A stretch of DNA of 64,000 bases from Straminergon stramineum (taxonomy: Eukaryota > Streptophyta > Bryopsida > Hypnales > Calliergonaceae), in assembly GCA_963920665.1 (NCBI GenBank), contig OY987264.1:45752326-45816325 (forward strand). Direction: 5' to 3'. A program made the position numbers and the translations under genes. Below are positions 47,900-59,809 of this stretch, piece after piece. The notes beneath the pieces were generated by a model that saw nothing but the letters and a program-made list of their open reading frames with translations, had not been told where the DNA came from and did no database searches. Within the stretch, counting starts at the first letter, position 1. The number at the start of each line of letters is the position of its first letter.

Positions 47900-49480
47900 A
47901 TTTCTTTAGGGTGTTCTTAATCTAAGTTCAATTCACGCCTTCCAAGCAATGGACACTTTGTTTTAAATATCCAAATTGAACTTAAATCATTTTAATCCTA
48001 ATTTTTAAACTATGGTTAACTAAATCAAATAACTAATCAAAAGATAAATCCAAACTAACATCAATCTAACCTACTTTATAGAATGTAATTTGCCCTTTCC
48101 AAAATGGTAAAGCAAGTTAAATTCTAACTTTCCTAATAAGAGAAATGAATAGATGAAGTATTGATCCCTAAACTACATCACAACCTTCATCCATAAATTA
48201 AAAATAGTAAAACTAATTGAAATAAATCTAAATTTTAGGGTTAAGTTTTTAATTATGTTAGTTACCTAATTCTAAGATTAAACCTAATTTGACTACTAAT
48301 TAAAGAATTTCATCCAAATTGAAATCAAACTTCATCCAACCTTTTCTCATTTAAAATTAAAGTATTTTTTAAATGAAAAGAGGTTCTGGAATCTTCAAAA
48401 GATTCCCTAATTGATTCCTAATTTAAATGATTCCTTAAAGATTCTTTAGAAATTCTTTTTAATTATCTTCTAATCTATCTTAAACTAAATTTTCTATTCT
48501 AAAATTAGTATTTTTAGGGTTTTATGAAAATTTAGAAATTACCTTTCCAACAAGGTAAAACACTAAAAATTAAATTCTTAAAAAATTATTAATGAATGAA
48601 ATTTGTTTTAAAAAGTCTAACGAGTTAAATTTCATTCATTAATTATTTCTTAGTCTAAACGAACAATTTTAATTTTAAATGTTAATTTTCTTTTCTAATT
48701 TTCCTAAACATTCCAATGGTTTATTTTGTCAAGTGAGATTTTAATCAAATTGAAATTAAAAGAAATGAAATATAAAGAATTTTAACGTACCTTTCCCATG
48801 AAGTGATCGATTGTACCGTCCTCAAGAATCACGAGATGAATGGTTTCGTAGTAACCCACTCCATCCTCCATTTTGCTAATTCATTGTGCAATTTGAAATT
48901 AATCCTCGTTCAATGTTGTATTGCAATTTCAATTTCTCTTTTCCTACTAATGGTTATGGGATTTTATTAATTTTGATTGTATTTAAAACAATTCCTAATT
49001 AATTAGAAATTATTTCAATACCTCAAAACCTTTTAAATCCGTTAAATCAAATCAAATCTAATAAATCCTAATTATTTTGTAATTTCCTAATCTTTCAAAA
49101 GATATTAGTTGGCGTTTTGTCTTTATCTATTTGTCTTATTAAGCCTAACAAAACAAAACCTAACCAAAGCCTAGCCTTCTAATTTCCAAAAGAATCCTAA
49201 TTAATGACTAACCAACAATTCAATGAATAGTAATGAGAATAAAATAAAATCAAAAGAATTCTTACCTTATTAATTGTTTAGATTCCTTTTATTCTTCTTC
49301 TTCCTTTCGTCTCCAACCTTCCCTTCAACTCTTCAATTCTCTCATTTGTTTTTGGTGTTTTAAGAGTTCTTGAGATGATGTGAGTTGTTTGTTGTGAGCA
49401 TTGACACCTTCATTAGAATTTTTCAAAGGAGTTTTCCAAACTTACCTCTAAGCCCCAATGTTTGTTATGGCCTCCCTTAT
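47900..49480. other. AT-rich gene-free interval with a hairpin
   Basis: No coding region. An inverted repeat (arms 48583-48604 and 48627-48648, core TTAATGAATGAAATTT, one mismatch over 22 bp, 22-nt loop) could be a small foldback element. Confidence 0.5.
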
Positions 49481-49554
49481 CAATCTTGCTCCCTGCCTTC
49501 TGGTTGATCGAGCTCCTCTCTGTCTAATCGAGCTGAGCTCCCCTGTCTGATCGA

Positions 49555-49850
49555 ACTAGGCTCCCTCTGTCTGCGTTAAACTGGGCTCCCCGGTTACTGG
49601 GTTGAGCTGGCTCCTTGGTTACTAGGTTGAGCTGGCTCCCCGGTTACTGGGTTGAGCTGGCTCCCTGGTTACTAGGTTGAGCTGGCTCCCCGATTACTGG
49701 GTTGAGCTGGCTCCCCGGTTACTAGGTTGAGCTGGCTCCCCGATTATTGGGTTGAGCTAGCTCCCCGGTTACTGGGTTGAGCTGGCTCCCCTGTTTGGGT
49801 TGAGCTGGCTCCCTGTCTAGGTCGAGCTAGCTCCCCTATCTCAGCTAAAT
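49555..49850. repeat. 25-bp minisatellite with alternating unit variants
   Basis: About nine units of 25 bp sharing GGTTGAGCTGGCTCCCC. Units with ACTGGG and units with ACTAGG alternate, giving a 50-bp higher-order period. The array decays at both ends into GAGCTAGCTCCCC variants. 25 is not a multiple of three, so it is non-coding. Confidence 0.9.
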
Positions 49851-49854
49851 TTTT

Positions 49855-52560
49855 CCTAATAGGCTTAATTTTTAGACTGTAAGGATTAACTAGTTTCCTA
49901 ACTAAACTAATCTATTTTGGGGGAATTTGGGGAAAATTTTCTAACTCTTTAAATTCTAAACTAACAATCTAATTTTTTGGCGAATTTTTAGAAATAAGTC
50001 TAAGCTAATCAACTAAATATTCTAAGCTAAAAATCTCTTTCTAGAATAATTTAAATGACTCTAACTAAAGGGAAGTTAATCTAAATCTTAGTTTTCTCTA
50101 ACTACTACTAAGGATTTTATCAAGAATTCAAACTAAGCAATTTTGACTACTTTTCTTTAATCTTTCTCACTAAATCAAACGTTCCTAATTAGTACACCTG
50201 CAAAGCATTTTTCCAAGCATGCAAATAAGGAAATTTTCCCAAGTGTCAATTTCAAATCTTTCCAAGTCAAAGCTTCGCCGTGCGGGGGCAACCCCAAGTA
50301 TACACGGTGTCAATGGTCAAATTTTAGTATTTTGAAAGTCAATCTTTAAAAGAGGTACACATGACAGTGTTTAAACCGAACATTAAAGATTAATTCTTTT
50401 AAAATTTCAAAGTATCCAAGTTTAATCACTAAAGGAATTACGCATGACAGTGTTTAAACCGAACTTTAGCAATTAAAGTCCCAATTTTCGTTATACAACG
50501 AATTTTGGGTAGGGGTTGGTTTAATAAACTTTTGGCAAAGTCAAGCTTCACCGCCTTAATTATATTAATACCAAATTTTGTTGTAATGAGCACAATTTGT
50601 TAGTATTCAAGAAATCTCAAACGAAATTAGAGTTTGGAGGTCTATCCCTTCCAAAACTCTCACAATTCAAAGAAAATGGAGGCTTAGCCCCAAGAACTTA
50701 AAGAAATCAAATAGAAATCACTTTGAAGGGACCCTCTCGTCCTTCAAAGTGTGCAAATCAAGAATTAGAATGAAACTTAGGTTGGATCTCGACTTGGATC
50801 AAAGCTCCGACCACGCCGGTAGCACAAAAGCAAAGGTTAGATATAAGAATGAGGGTACCGACAACCTCGAGGGAAGGGCCTTTTATACTTGTCCCAAGCC
50901 CCTCCTCGGTAAGTTGTCGGTAGAAAAACATTTACTTTTGATCCTGAGATATTTCCTAAACTACCCTAACGTAGTTCCAAAATAATCTTTGTTTAATGGA
51001 AGAATTCTCTAGAACCCTCTCCATTTAGCTAATAAATCTTGGCTAAATCAAATCCAAGATCTTTTCCCAAAGATATTTTGAAAATAACCCTAATTAACCT
51101 AGATATTTTGCTAATTAACCCAAAGGATTTCTAAATTGTCTTTCTTTAAACAAAAGATGGATTGTTATGCAAGAAAAGATGTCTTACCCAAATCCAATCT
51201 TCAATTTTCCAAAAGATATTTGCAAAATTAACTTTGAATTACCACTAATTACTATAAAAAAGTCAAACCTACTGCTGGACCCCTCCTATCTTCTAGGGAA
51301 CAACTCCAAATTGAAAAACGATTGTGCCATTGTGTTAAGAAGACCCAAATTAGCCTGGAAGACCCCCTGCCCCCTTCTTCCTAGTCCTTCGTAAGTGTAA
51401 AATCAACTTACGGTAACTCCAAAGAAAGGTGAAAACCTTAACTTTTGGAATTTGTTTCTTTTGAGGAAACTATCTAGCTAGGGTTACTTAGAAGGTTCGT
51501 GGGAGTAAGAAAAGACCCCTCATTCATGTCATTTAGACACCGCCATCTCCTGGTACGCCGGTCAACCCATCGTAAAGTCGTAAATTCTTCAAAAGTCCAC
51601 TGTCATTGCCGATTCTGGTACTTGGGAATGTCAGAATGTCTTCAAACTTTGTAGAACGCATTATTAGCACACAACATACTATCCTAATTTTTAGTGGGAT
51701 TTTCCCGCAACATGGGTAATTCCTAGGAATTTACGACCATGTTTAAAGGTAGTTGACTTCCCATGGAGTCATTGTAATAGTTTCAGGAAATTCCGAAAAT
51801 TTTTGGGTAGCTTCTAGGAAACGCGCAAAACCAAAGTGCAACATTACATTTCACTTTGCACTATTCATAGGGAAGCTAAAATTAGCAATTCCCTTTTAAT
51901 TTCTGCCCGAGGGGGAAATTATTCTTGTATCGGGGAATCTTGGAACAACTGGCTCCAATGTCGGTTTTTGGCATGCTTTTAGAGTAAAAGCACCTTTCTT
52001 CAAACTCCGGTCGCTTTCCCATCACTTTATTTGCAGATTGAATAATTCTTCTATAAATTATCTGCAAATAAGAACTTACCAATCCAAATTCTTTACGAAT
52101 TGGATGGTGACCTATACTAGACTCTCTAGACCTAAAATAGACTTAGCCAGCTTGTCACATGCAATTGTAAGACTTAGTTTAACATGGACATCTACTAGGA
52201 CTGGCTAACACTCAAACCCCTTAATTCTCTCGGAAATACTTAATCGACCTCTCAGACTCTCAACTAGGCATTAGAAGTATGGAATTTGAGTATTTTATAT
52301 ACTCTACACTTCTAAGATGACCCCTCACTGTATTGGTAGAGACTTCTACCAAATACCACTCAAACATTTTTTTTATGCATTCTTGCATATAATTACGCTA
52401 AAATATTGACTAAAACAAAAAAAAGAAAACCCTGAGTTCCAAGTGCCAACTTGAGGGCTCACACTCGTGCGTGAAGGCACAAGAGGACAAAAAAAGCGAT
52501 TGAGGAAGACATAGGAGAGGCTACAAAGAAATCCCAAACAACAGAACCATGTTGTCCAAA
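49855..52560. other. Gene-free region, possible remnant of an LTR-type element
   Basis: No transposon domain. TATAAAAGG on the minus strand near 50879-50888 and the direct repeat GACAGTGTTTAAACCGAAC (about 50365 and 50443) are compatible with a decayed promoter or LTR in minus orientation. No paired LTR or primer-binding site was found. ORFs here are short and unconvincing. Confidence 0.35.
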
Positions 52561-52568
52561 GATTCATC

Positions 52569-52883
52569 ATGGGTGAAGCCAATTCCAATCGAAACATTGG
52601 GCAATCTAGTAGAGGCAGACAACACCCTGCATCCAACCTTGATGGAACAAGAGATGCATTGAGGTTGACTAAACGATTGGTGCAAACTAGCGGCAACGGC
52701 GTCATGGATACTGAAGTGCGGAATGTGAACTCAGAGGTAGAACATGAAGTGCAAAATGAACAAGTTTCAAGGGAGGACGACGAGAATGACAACCATAATG
52801 ATAGTGAAAGGGTAGAGGAGTCAGATGATGATTTTGACCCTGATGTTGATGAGGTGCCTAGTGATTACACATTTTCACCGTAA
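52569..52883 (+). CDS. Unrecognised acidic ORF, possibly a gene tail
   Basis: A 104-codon ORF from MGEANSNRN, Asn/Gln/Ser-rich then strongly acidic (ESDDDFDPDVDEVPSDY). Acidic low-complexity tails end the hAT-1 reading frame too, so this may be the 3' remnant of a transposon gene. An in-frame upstream extension is interrupted by a TAG near 52515. No domain; low confidence that it is expressed. Confidence 0.3.
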   Translation: MGEANSNRNIGQSSRGRQHPASNLDGTRDALRLTKRLVQTSGNGVMDTEVRNVNSEVEHEVQNEQVSREDDENDNHNDSERVEESDDDFDPDVDEVPSDYTFSP

Positions 52884-52889
52884 CTTTAT

Positions 52890-53755
52890 AAATATAGATT
52901 TAGAGGTAGTGAAGTGGTAATGTAATGCTTTTGCATAATTTTGGTGTGTTGAAGTTTTCTAGCTTAAGTTCATAGGCAAATAGCCTATAGATGAGTTTTG
53001 TGTAGTATCTACTTTAGTATGAAAGCATGATAATGTTAGAATTACAAAGTTTTGTTCAGTGTCTTTAGTGTGGACTTCTATAGGTATAGACATGGAGATC
53101 TTAACAAAGTTCATGGAAGTACAATTGAAGTAGAAGTTCATTTATAAAATTGGGTCACTACTCTATTAGTGTGTATAACTTATAATTACAATAATACTAA
53201 TTATCCTTACTTTTTTTCTTGTTTTTGTATCTATTTTTGGTCTAATTATTATATCCAATTGCAATATTGGCTTCTACACTTCAATAGGAGTAGAAAATTT
53301 GAATTAGAAATTCCCAACCATATGTAATAAAAACATGTAGAACTCGGAGGCTCCTATGAATGAGTGAATGACCAAAGAATGTGAAGTACTTAATTTAAGG
53401 CTTAGGAGAATGCAATGGCACATGGAAACTGAAGGATCCTAAACCGTGAGCAAGATTGAAATGGTCGTTATATCCATGTTTGCAATTGCAACAACACACG
53501 AGGTTGCTCTTAACCTTTAATGGATGGACTAGTGAGTATGAAAATCATCTCCAATGGAACTCTGTGATGTGATGTACTTGCCTTTCCCCTCACAAAAATA
53601 CTCATTTCCGGTATGAGGACTCAATAAGATCTCTCTTTTGGGAATTGGAACCCAATTTTCAAAGATGGACAATTGCATCTATGTCGTATATTAGAAGTTC
53701 TTATCATCCACGGAACAAAAGAAATTCCTTGCGTACGGGATAAGGCCAAGATTGC
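52890..53755. other. Gene-free interval
   Basis: AT-rich without supported genes; the ORF at 52959-53141 on minus is short. Confidence 0.5.
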
Positions 53756-53764
53756 CCTTTTCCT

Positions 53765-54035
53765 TACACCCGCAATCACCTTTACACCCTCAGTCGCCCT
53801 GAGTTGGACCCGTAGTCGCCTGGGTTGGACCCGCAGTCACCCTGGATTTTGGACCTGCAGTCGCCCTCATTTTGGGACCTGCGATCGCCCTACCATACCT
53901 ACAGTCGCCCTGGGTTGGACCCGAAGTCGCCCTCATACTGGGACCCGTGGTCGCCCCACCTTACCCATAGTCGCCCTCATTCTGGGACCTGCGGTCGCCC
54001 CACTTTACCCGCACGTGCCTCACTTGCAGTCGCCT
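53765..54035 (+). repeat. Orphan GCAGTCGCC-type array
   Basis: About ten units of GGACCCGCAGTCGCCCT and relatives, partly in a 60-bp period with CATTCTGGGACC blocks. C-rich on plus like the gene-linked arrays, but no gene starts within 2 kb on that strand. ORFs at 53673-54130 are repeat artefacts. Confidence 0.82.
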
Positions 54036-54234
54036 ATGGTGACGTGGTCAAAGCTTTCCATGTCACTGTTGACAACCCGCCACATAAGATAAAAATTTTG
54101 GTTGTCCTACCTGAAAATCCTAAACCCTAATTTCGCGCTCATCAAATTTGTCTCGTATATGCGACACTCGTCTTATATGACATGCGACATCAGACGAACA
54201 ACTCGACACTCAAACCCCAAAACACATTTGACAG

Positions 54235-54435
54235 AACAACCCTCGGCCGTCCGCCATCGCCAACTGACCCCGCACTTGGCCGTTTGCTTAGGCCATCCGC
54301 TTAGGTCGTCCGCCATCGCCAACCGACCCCGCACCTGGCTGTCTACTTAGGCCTTCCGCCATCCCCGTCTACATAAATGCTGGACCTCGCCATCTGCTCA
54401 CGCCGTTCGCCATCGCCGACCAACCAGACGCAACA
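54235..54435. repeat. CGTCCGCCATCGCC-type array
   Basis: Units GGCCGTCCGCCATCGCCAAC and GGCCGTTTGCTTAGGCCATC recur three to four times with period about 60 bp. Related in words to the arrays before hAT-1, A1 and A5. It directly follows the other array type, as at 6830-7690. Confidence 0.7.
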
Positions 54436-54629
54436 CTATTCACCTCGCTGGGGACCCCACCTGACGTTAGTCTGTCGGCAATCCTAAAGCATTGAATTCT
54501 GAGAAGGATATATTCATGTACAAAAAATACTCTTGAATGCTAGAAGTATCCAATGTAGTATTAATGTAAGAAAAGGTAATTCCACATATTCCTTCCCACA
54601 TTTAAACCTGGTCTCCAAAGTCCAAACCT

Positions 54630-54665
54630 TATACCCTTAACCCTAAACCCTAAACCCTAACCCTC
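54630..54665. repeat. Short interstitial telomere-like repeat
   Basis: About four CCCTAAA units (aaccctaaaccctaaaccc). Third such site in the window. Confidence 0.8.
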
Positions 54666-54669
54666 CAAA

Positions 54670-56280
54670 AAAAAATCAGAATTATACAACCCTCAATTGT
54701 ACATATTGAATTTATAACATTGCACGAATTTTCAAAATTATTGATGCGATGTGTGGAATATGTTTTACCTACGAGACTATGATTCCTTTACAGTTTTGAA
54801 TGCAATCATGACAATATAATGCAGATGTAGACCTTTCTTACTTTGTCATGTACTCATGTTAGTATGTTACTCATGTAGGTTTCACTTTTTCTTAAGATTT
54901 AGCACCTCAATTATCACTTTATTATGAGCCATTAAATAAATGTGGAACATTCAATTATAACTTGGAGTGTGTCTTCAATTTTTGTTGTTGAATGTATTCA
55001 TAGTTTAGAACACCGATATGAAATTATGAATATACTAAAAGAAATTATATTATCTCATTATTCTATTATAACATATATCGAATGTATAGGATGGTGCTAA
55101 AATGATTCAAGCATTTTAATGTAATGTGAAATGTTGTAGACAAGATTAAAGTAAGCATTTATACAACAAAATGAATTAAAATTCATATCATACACACTTT
55201 GACACTTATACCTATGTATACTTGTGTGCATCCTAAATTGTAAACCCATCATAAATTGATCACAATCCCAAAATATTAGAGCTTAGGTAATGTACAATGT
55301 GATTGACCTTCAAATATGATGAGTTTTCAATTACAAGAAATTAGAAATGGTCATACTTCAATGATTACAAGTGTGTTTCATCTCAAAACTTTTTTGCAAA
55401 TGATTATATAGAAAGGTTCATAATATCATATCTTTTAAATTATAAATTTACAATATTGATTGAATTGCTTTAGTTAGTTTTGTAGTTATGTAGGCCTAGG
55501 ATTTTCTAAAATCTAGAACCCCTAAAGCCTTCATGCTTTTTTTCCCATCAAATATCACTCAAAACTGCCATTTTGAATGCAAAGAGACAAAAATCTTAAA
55601 AATTGATTTTTGGGCATATTTAACCATAGGAATTTAGACTAGACTAGTATAAAAGTTAATTGAGTTATCTTGTCATCTTGAAAACTTTGAGTACATACAT
55701 TGCGCATGGTATTTGCATTTAAAGTAAGCCCAAGAAATCTTTTCTTCCATCTTGCTATACTAGATTGTTGGGCTTCTCATTTTCTTCACTTTAAATTTTT
55801 GACACTAATGAATTTCATTTTAGAATATCTCGTGTTGAAAAATTTAACTCTTGAGTGAAGAATCTTGAACCAAAAATTTAGAAATAAATCATTTAATTGA
55901 GATCACATATCATAAGAGTCCTGTATAAGAGTGCAGGGCCTTTGGGAGTTTAGGGATTAATTATTTTTCTTGAAAGGCATGAAAAAGAATAATAAATATT
56001 ATAAATTGAACCTCAAAGGCTTTTGTTACAATCTTAACATCAAATTTCTTTTGCTATTAGTCAAAAAGTATTGTTGACATTACAAACTTGTTCAAAAGCA
56101 CCAATGTAAAACAAAATTTCTTTACACACTTATTTGAATTCTTTATTTACAAATCAAATGATTTTTCAAACAAGAGACTTTGGGATGTCACTTTTGATAG
56201 TTGTATCAATTTAAGACCTCATAACATAACATATTAAAAATAATTTCTCTACTTTTCTTAATTCACCATGTACTACAAGC
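54670..56280. other. Gene-free AT-rich interval
   Basis: No ORF above background, no array. Very AT-rich. Confidence 0.6.
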
Positions 56281-56284
56281 TCTA

Positions 56285-57090
56285 CCTGTTAAACCGTCCG
56301 TCCACCCATCTCCACATAGTTCAAAACACCTCTCCTGCCCGTCCACCCGTCCACCAATTTAGAAATTGAAAAATTCCTCCCACCCTCCCTCTTGCCCACC
56401 TCTCCCCTCCCACGCTCCTCTCCATCCGCCCGCCTGTCTGCCCATCTGCCCGACCGCCTGTCCGCCATAAACGAAACACCAACTCCCAAACTCAAAAACA
56501 CCTCCCTCCCTCCCTCCCGCCCACCTCTTCCTCCCACCTCTCCCTCCCACGCTCCTCTCCATCCACCCGTCCGCCCGTTCGCCCAACTAACAATTCAGAA
56601 ATTGAAAAACACCTCCCTCCCGCCCACCTCTCCCCTCTCACGCTCCTCTCCGTCCGCCTGCCCGTCTGCCTGACTGCACATTCGCTGTAAATACTAAACC
56701 AAACACGAACTCCCAAATTGAAAATCCCCTCCCTCCCTCCCTCGGTCCCACGCTCCTCTCCGTCCGCCTACCCGTCTGCCTGACCGTACATTCGTTGTAA
56801 ATACTAAACCAAACACGAACTTCCAAATTGAAAATCCCCTCCCTCCCTTCCTCGGTCCCACGCTCCTCTCTGTCCGCCCGTCTACGCATCCACAATCCCC
56901 GTCTCCAATTTCCATCCGCTTGTTCGGAGTCTGTCCACATTACCCGTCCGCGTTCGCGCTGCTTTGTCCGCAGCTTGTCGGTGACCGTGCGATCCATCAA
57001 ACGGCGATTTCAAACCGCTCGATTTGCCCGTCCGCCTTCGTGCCGTCCAGTGCGGACGGCAACATCCGCATACCCTAAAGCGTCGACCGC
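56285..57090 (+). repeat. CGTCCGCC-type array with 110-120 bp higher-order units upstream of A5
   Basis: The word CACGCTCCTCTCC recurs at 56411, 56548, 56639, 56749 and 56869. Each unit pairs a CGTCCGCCCGTCTGCC block with an AT-rich AAATTGAAAA block and a CCTCCCTCCCTC block. The two units around 56656 and 56766 are nearly identical with 110-bp period. It ends in a CpG-rich segment (56900-57090) before the A5 gene. Overlapping ORFs on minus are Gly/Arg-rich artefacts. Confidence 0.85.
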
Positions 57091-57512
57091 ATAAATGGCG
57101 GCGTGGACCGCTCATTTCTTCACAATCGTTTCCCTTCCGGAGTGGGTGATCCAATGCCTTCGGGAAGCTGCGCGCCCCTTCCGGCTTGGTGCGTGAATGA
57201 CTGTGTTCGTATTACTTTTTTTTAATCGGATTGGTTTGAGTGATTAGAGGCTGCCAGAACTTATAAGTCTTGAATTTTACGAAGTTCATTTGAGTGTTTT
57301 TAATTACTTGAACCATGCTTGAGTTGATCGGGTTGTCAAAAACTCAAGGTGTTTAATTTTACGGTTGATTAGGTTGTTAGTAATAGTAGGTGCACTTTGT
57401 TTTAATCCAAATTCTTACTTTTCATTTGGTACATTTAGCCAAAGCGGGTGGAAATTGCATTTAAACTTTGTAATCCTTTCGATTCATTCTTAATTGAGGT
57501 TTGGAGGTTATC

Positions 57513-58595
57513 ATGTCGCGCGGAAGTGGTGGAGGAAGTAAGAAGGGGAAATCACAAGAGATGGATTGGAAAGAGTAGGCAGACGTAACTTGCGTTGCGA
57601 AAAAGGGATGGGAAAAGGAGCCCAAGAAAGTATGGGACTGCACAACATGCAAGAAGTACGTAAAAATGATGCACCTCTCCAAACTATGGTCACGTAGTCG
57701 CGTAGAGGTGCAAGTTCGTCATTGGGAAGGACAAATGTCCACATGTAAGAGCAAACACTTTGTTTGCCGCTACGAGGAGATAACATCTACATCAAGTTTA
57801 CCAAGCTCCAAACCAAACGTCGTGAACTATTCGAACATGGCTATGATTTGGGCGAAGATAGTACTCCATAAAGAAATAGATTGGTGCACGGTTGTAGGGC
57901 GCAATGTCAAGAATTTAACTCGTGAGGAAGCCATAATTCCTACTAACTGGGTTGGACCAAGCGATTGCATGCCGGAGTGGTCCAATCGAGGCTATGGAGG
58001 ACTTCCTTCAGTCGTCTTGAAGGATGTTGAAGATGATTGGTCAGATGAAGATGATGATGATCCAGCACCCATGACATTTGGTGAGAGACACGAACGTCGA
58101 GAAGATCGGGAAGACATTGAGTACCAACAACAAATGCAGGAGGCCATGCGCCGAAGCGTGGAAGACCGGGGTTGGCAACATGATGGATTCTACTAACGTG
58201 ACTATAATGCACGTGGATCACGAGATGGGACAAGTTGTTCAGATTATGGTAACGCCCCCTGAGTTGGCTCTTAAAGTATAGGAGGAAGCCATGGAACGAC
58301 ACACTATGGTGGTTCTAGCCAAGGAGGCTCTCAATACTACTCTAGATCGACTACACATGGTTCATATGGGCATCAGGGAGGCCCTTATTATGACGGATCA
58401 AGTGAAAGAGGGTCCTGGGATAGTGCTCCAATTCCTCCTCCAATCTTTGGAGGTCCTTCTTTTGGAAATGAATATGGACAAGGAGGTGCATCAAGTGGAT
58501 ATGGTTACAACTATGGGGGTGGACCATATATTAGGGTACAGCCTTCAGGTCCAAATGACAACTAGGATTCCGATTCGGATTTCGATTCAGAGTAA
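57513..58595 (+). pseudogene. Family A copy A5: KLW-domain protein with Gly/Tyr-rich prion-like tail, five nonsense codons
   Basis: ATG 57513 (MSRGSGGG) to TAA 58593 is a 361-codon frame with no indel. Stops: TAG near 57577, TAA 58194, TGA near 58251, TAA near 58272 and TAG near 58566. The N-terminal domain shows WDCTTCKKYVKMMHLSKLW and ALHKEIDWCT-like spacing (IVLHKEIDWCTVVG), matching A1. An acidic DDWSDEDDDD stretch follows, then EQ-rich helices. From 58281 the frame encodes a Gly/Ser/Tyr/Gln-rich low-complexity tail (GGSSQGGSQYYSRS, GGASSGYGYNYGGG) and ends DSDSDFDSE. Such tails in other proteins drive RNA binding or condensation; here that is only analogy. The tail frame is easily missed because of the three stops between 58194 and 58281. 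It differs from A1-A4, which have RING or coiled-coil C-termini. Confidence 0.65.
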
Positions 58596-58599
58596 AATA

Positions 58600-59640
58600 G
58601 TTAAGTAAAGTATAGTATTCTAGTCATCTTATGTTTGTTTTACTGTATGGTTCACTCATTGTAATGTACATAGACGGTAGAGTGCGGCAACTATAGCACA
58701 ATGCTCTCGACGAGTTGTAATCACCTTTTTTGTGATTTTGATAGAAATACAATGTATTTTTATATTTTAATGAAGCGATATTTATGTCACGTAATGTGTA
58801 GGATTTAACACCATTGATGCATGACTATGGGTTAATGGGTATTTGTGAAAATGGAAAATGTATTGGACCACTTTCTACAATTTTCTCATTCCAATCATTC
58901 AATGTGAATAGGTGATTTGCAAATGCAAAGGATGTCCCAAATATACAGTAGAGGTTCGTAGAATAGTGAGAACCAACATTTTAGTTCCATTTGCTATCAG
59001 AAATTGAATTATAAACCCTAGAAGTCCAAAGGCTTTTTCCATCGAAGACCATTTAGTGATTTAGAATTGCCATTTCAATTACAAAGAACTAGAAAATGTA
59101 GGAACAATGTTTTTGGCATGTCGGATTGTACGATTTTGTACTATAGCAATTTATGAATGTGTAGAAGCAATTTCAAAAACTTAACACATATAGATTGTAA
59201 GATATTTGCATTCAAGGTGACTTAAACAAATTATTTTGCTATTTGCTTGACTAGATTTTTGGCTTCTAATTATTGAAATAATAAATATTTCCACTTCTGA
59301 GTATGATTTCATAATTTTGTATGTTGAAGACTTGAAGAATTTAGATGAGAGCATGAGAACGTAGGAAGAAAAATTCCACAAAAAGATGTTTAGTTTTTAT
59401 TCATAAGAGAATTGATAAGTTGAGTATATTCAAGATTGAAACTAGAACATTAATAATTTTAAGATCAAATTATGTAAACATGAGAATCTCAATAGTGAGG
59501 GTATTTCAACAAGCAAACCTCACCGGCTATCCCTCTATAATTTTTTTTTCATTTCCATGATAGATGATTTACTTGATTCTTACTTTCTTTTGAAACTGAA
59601 ATGTTCAATATGATACATATATTTGGCTTAGAGATGATCA
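58600..59640. other. Gene-free AT-rich interval
   Basis: No supported gene; contains the A5 3' flank. Confidence 0.55.
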
Positions 59641-59654
59641 AGAGAAATTCAAAT

Positions 59655-59800
59655 CTCCGATCGTGGGGACGGTCTGTCGTCCATCCGATCAAACGAGCTG
59701 GCGATGTCTGCATCAAGCCGACCATCAGATCTGGTGACTGCCGCTCCCCCGATCGTCTTGCTGATCAGATGGCCGGCTCGATGCAGCCGGATGATATGAG
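59655..59800. repeat. GC-rich GATCGTC/GGCCGG patch
   Basis: A 150-bp GC-rich island (cggtctgtcgtccatccgatc, gcagccggatg) whose words resemble the array at 61770. Too short to define units. Confidence 0.4.
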
Positions 59801-59809
59801 GATTTTCCA

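Noticed and set aside
56289..57154. Gly/Arg-rich minus-strand ORFs
   Set aside because: Artefacts of the CGTCCGCC-type array upstream of A5.
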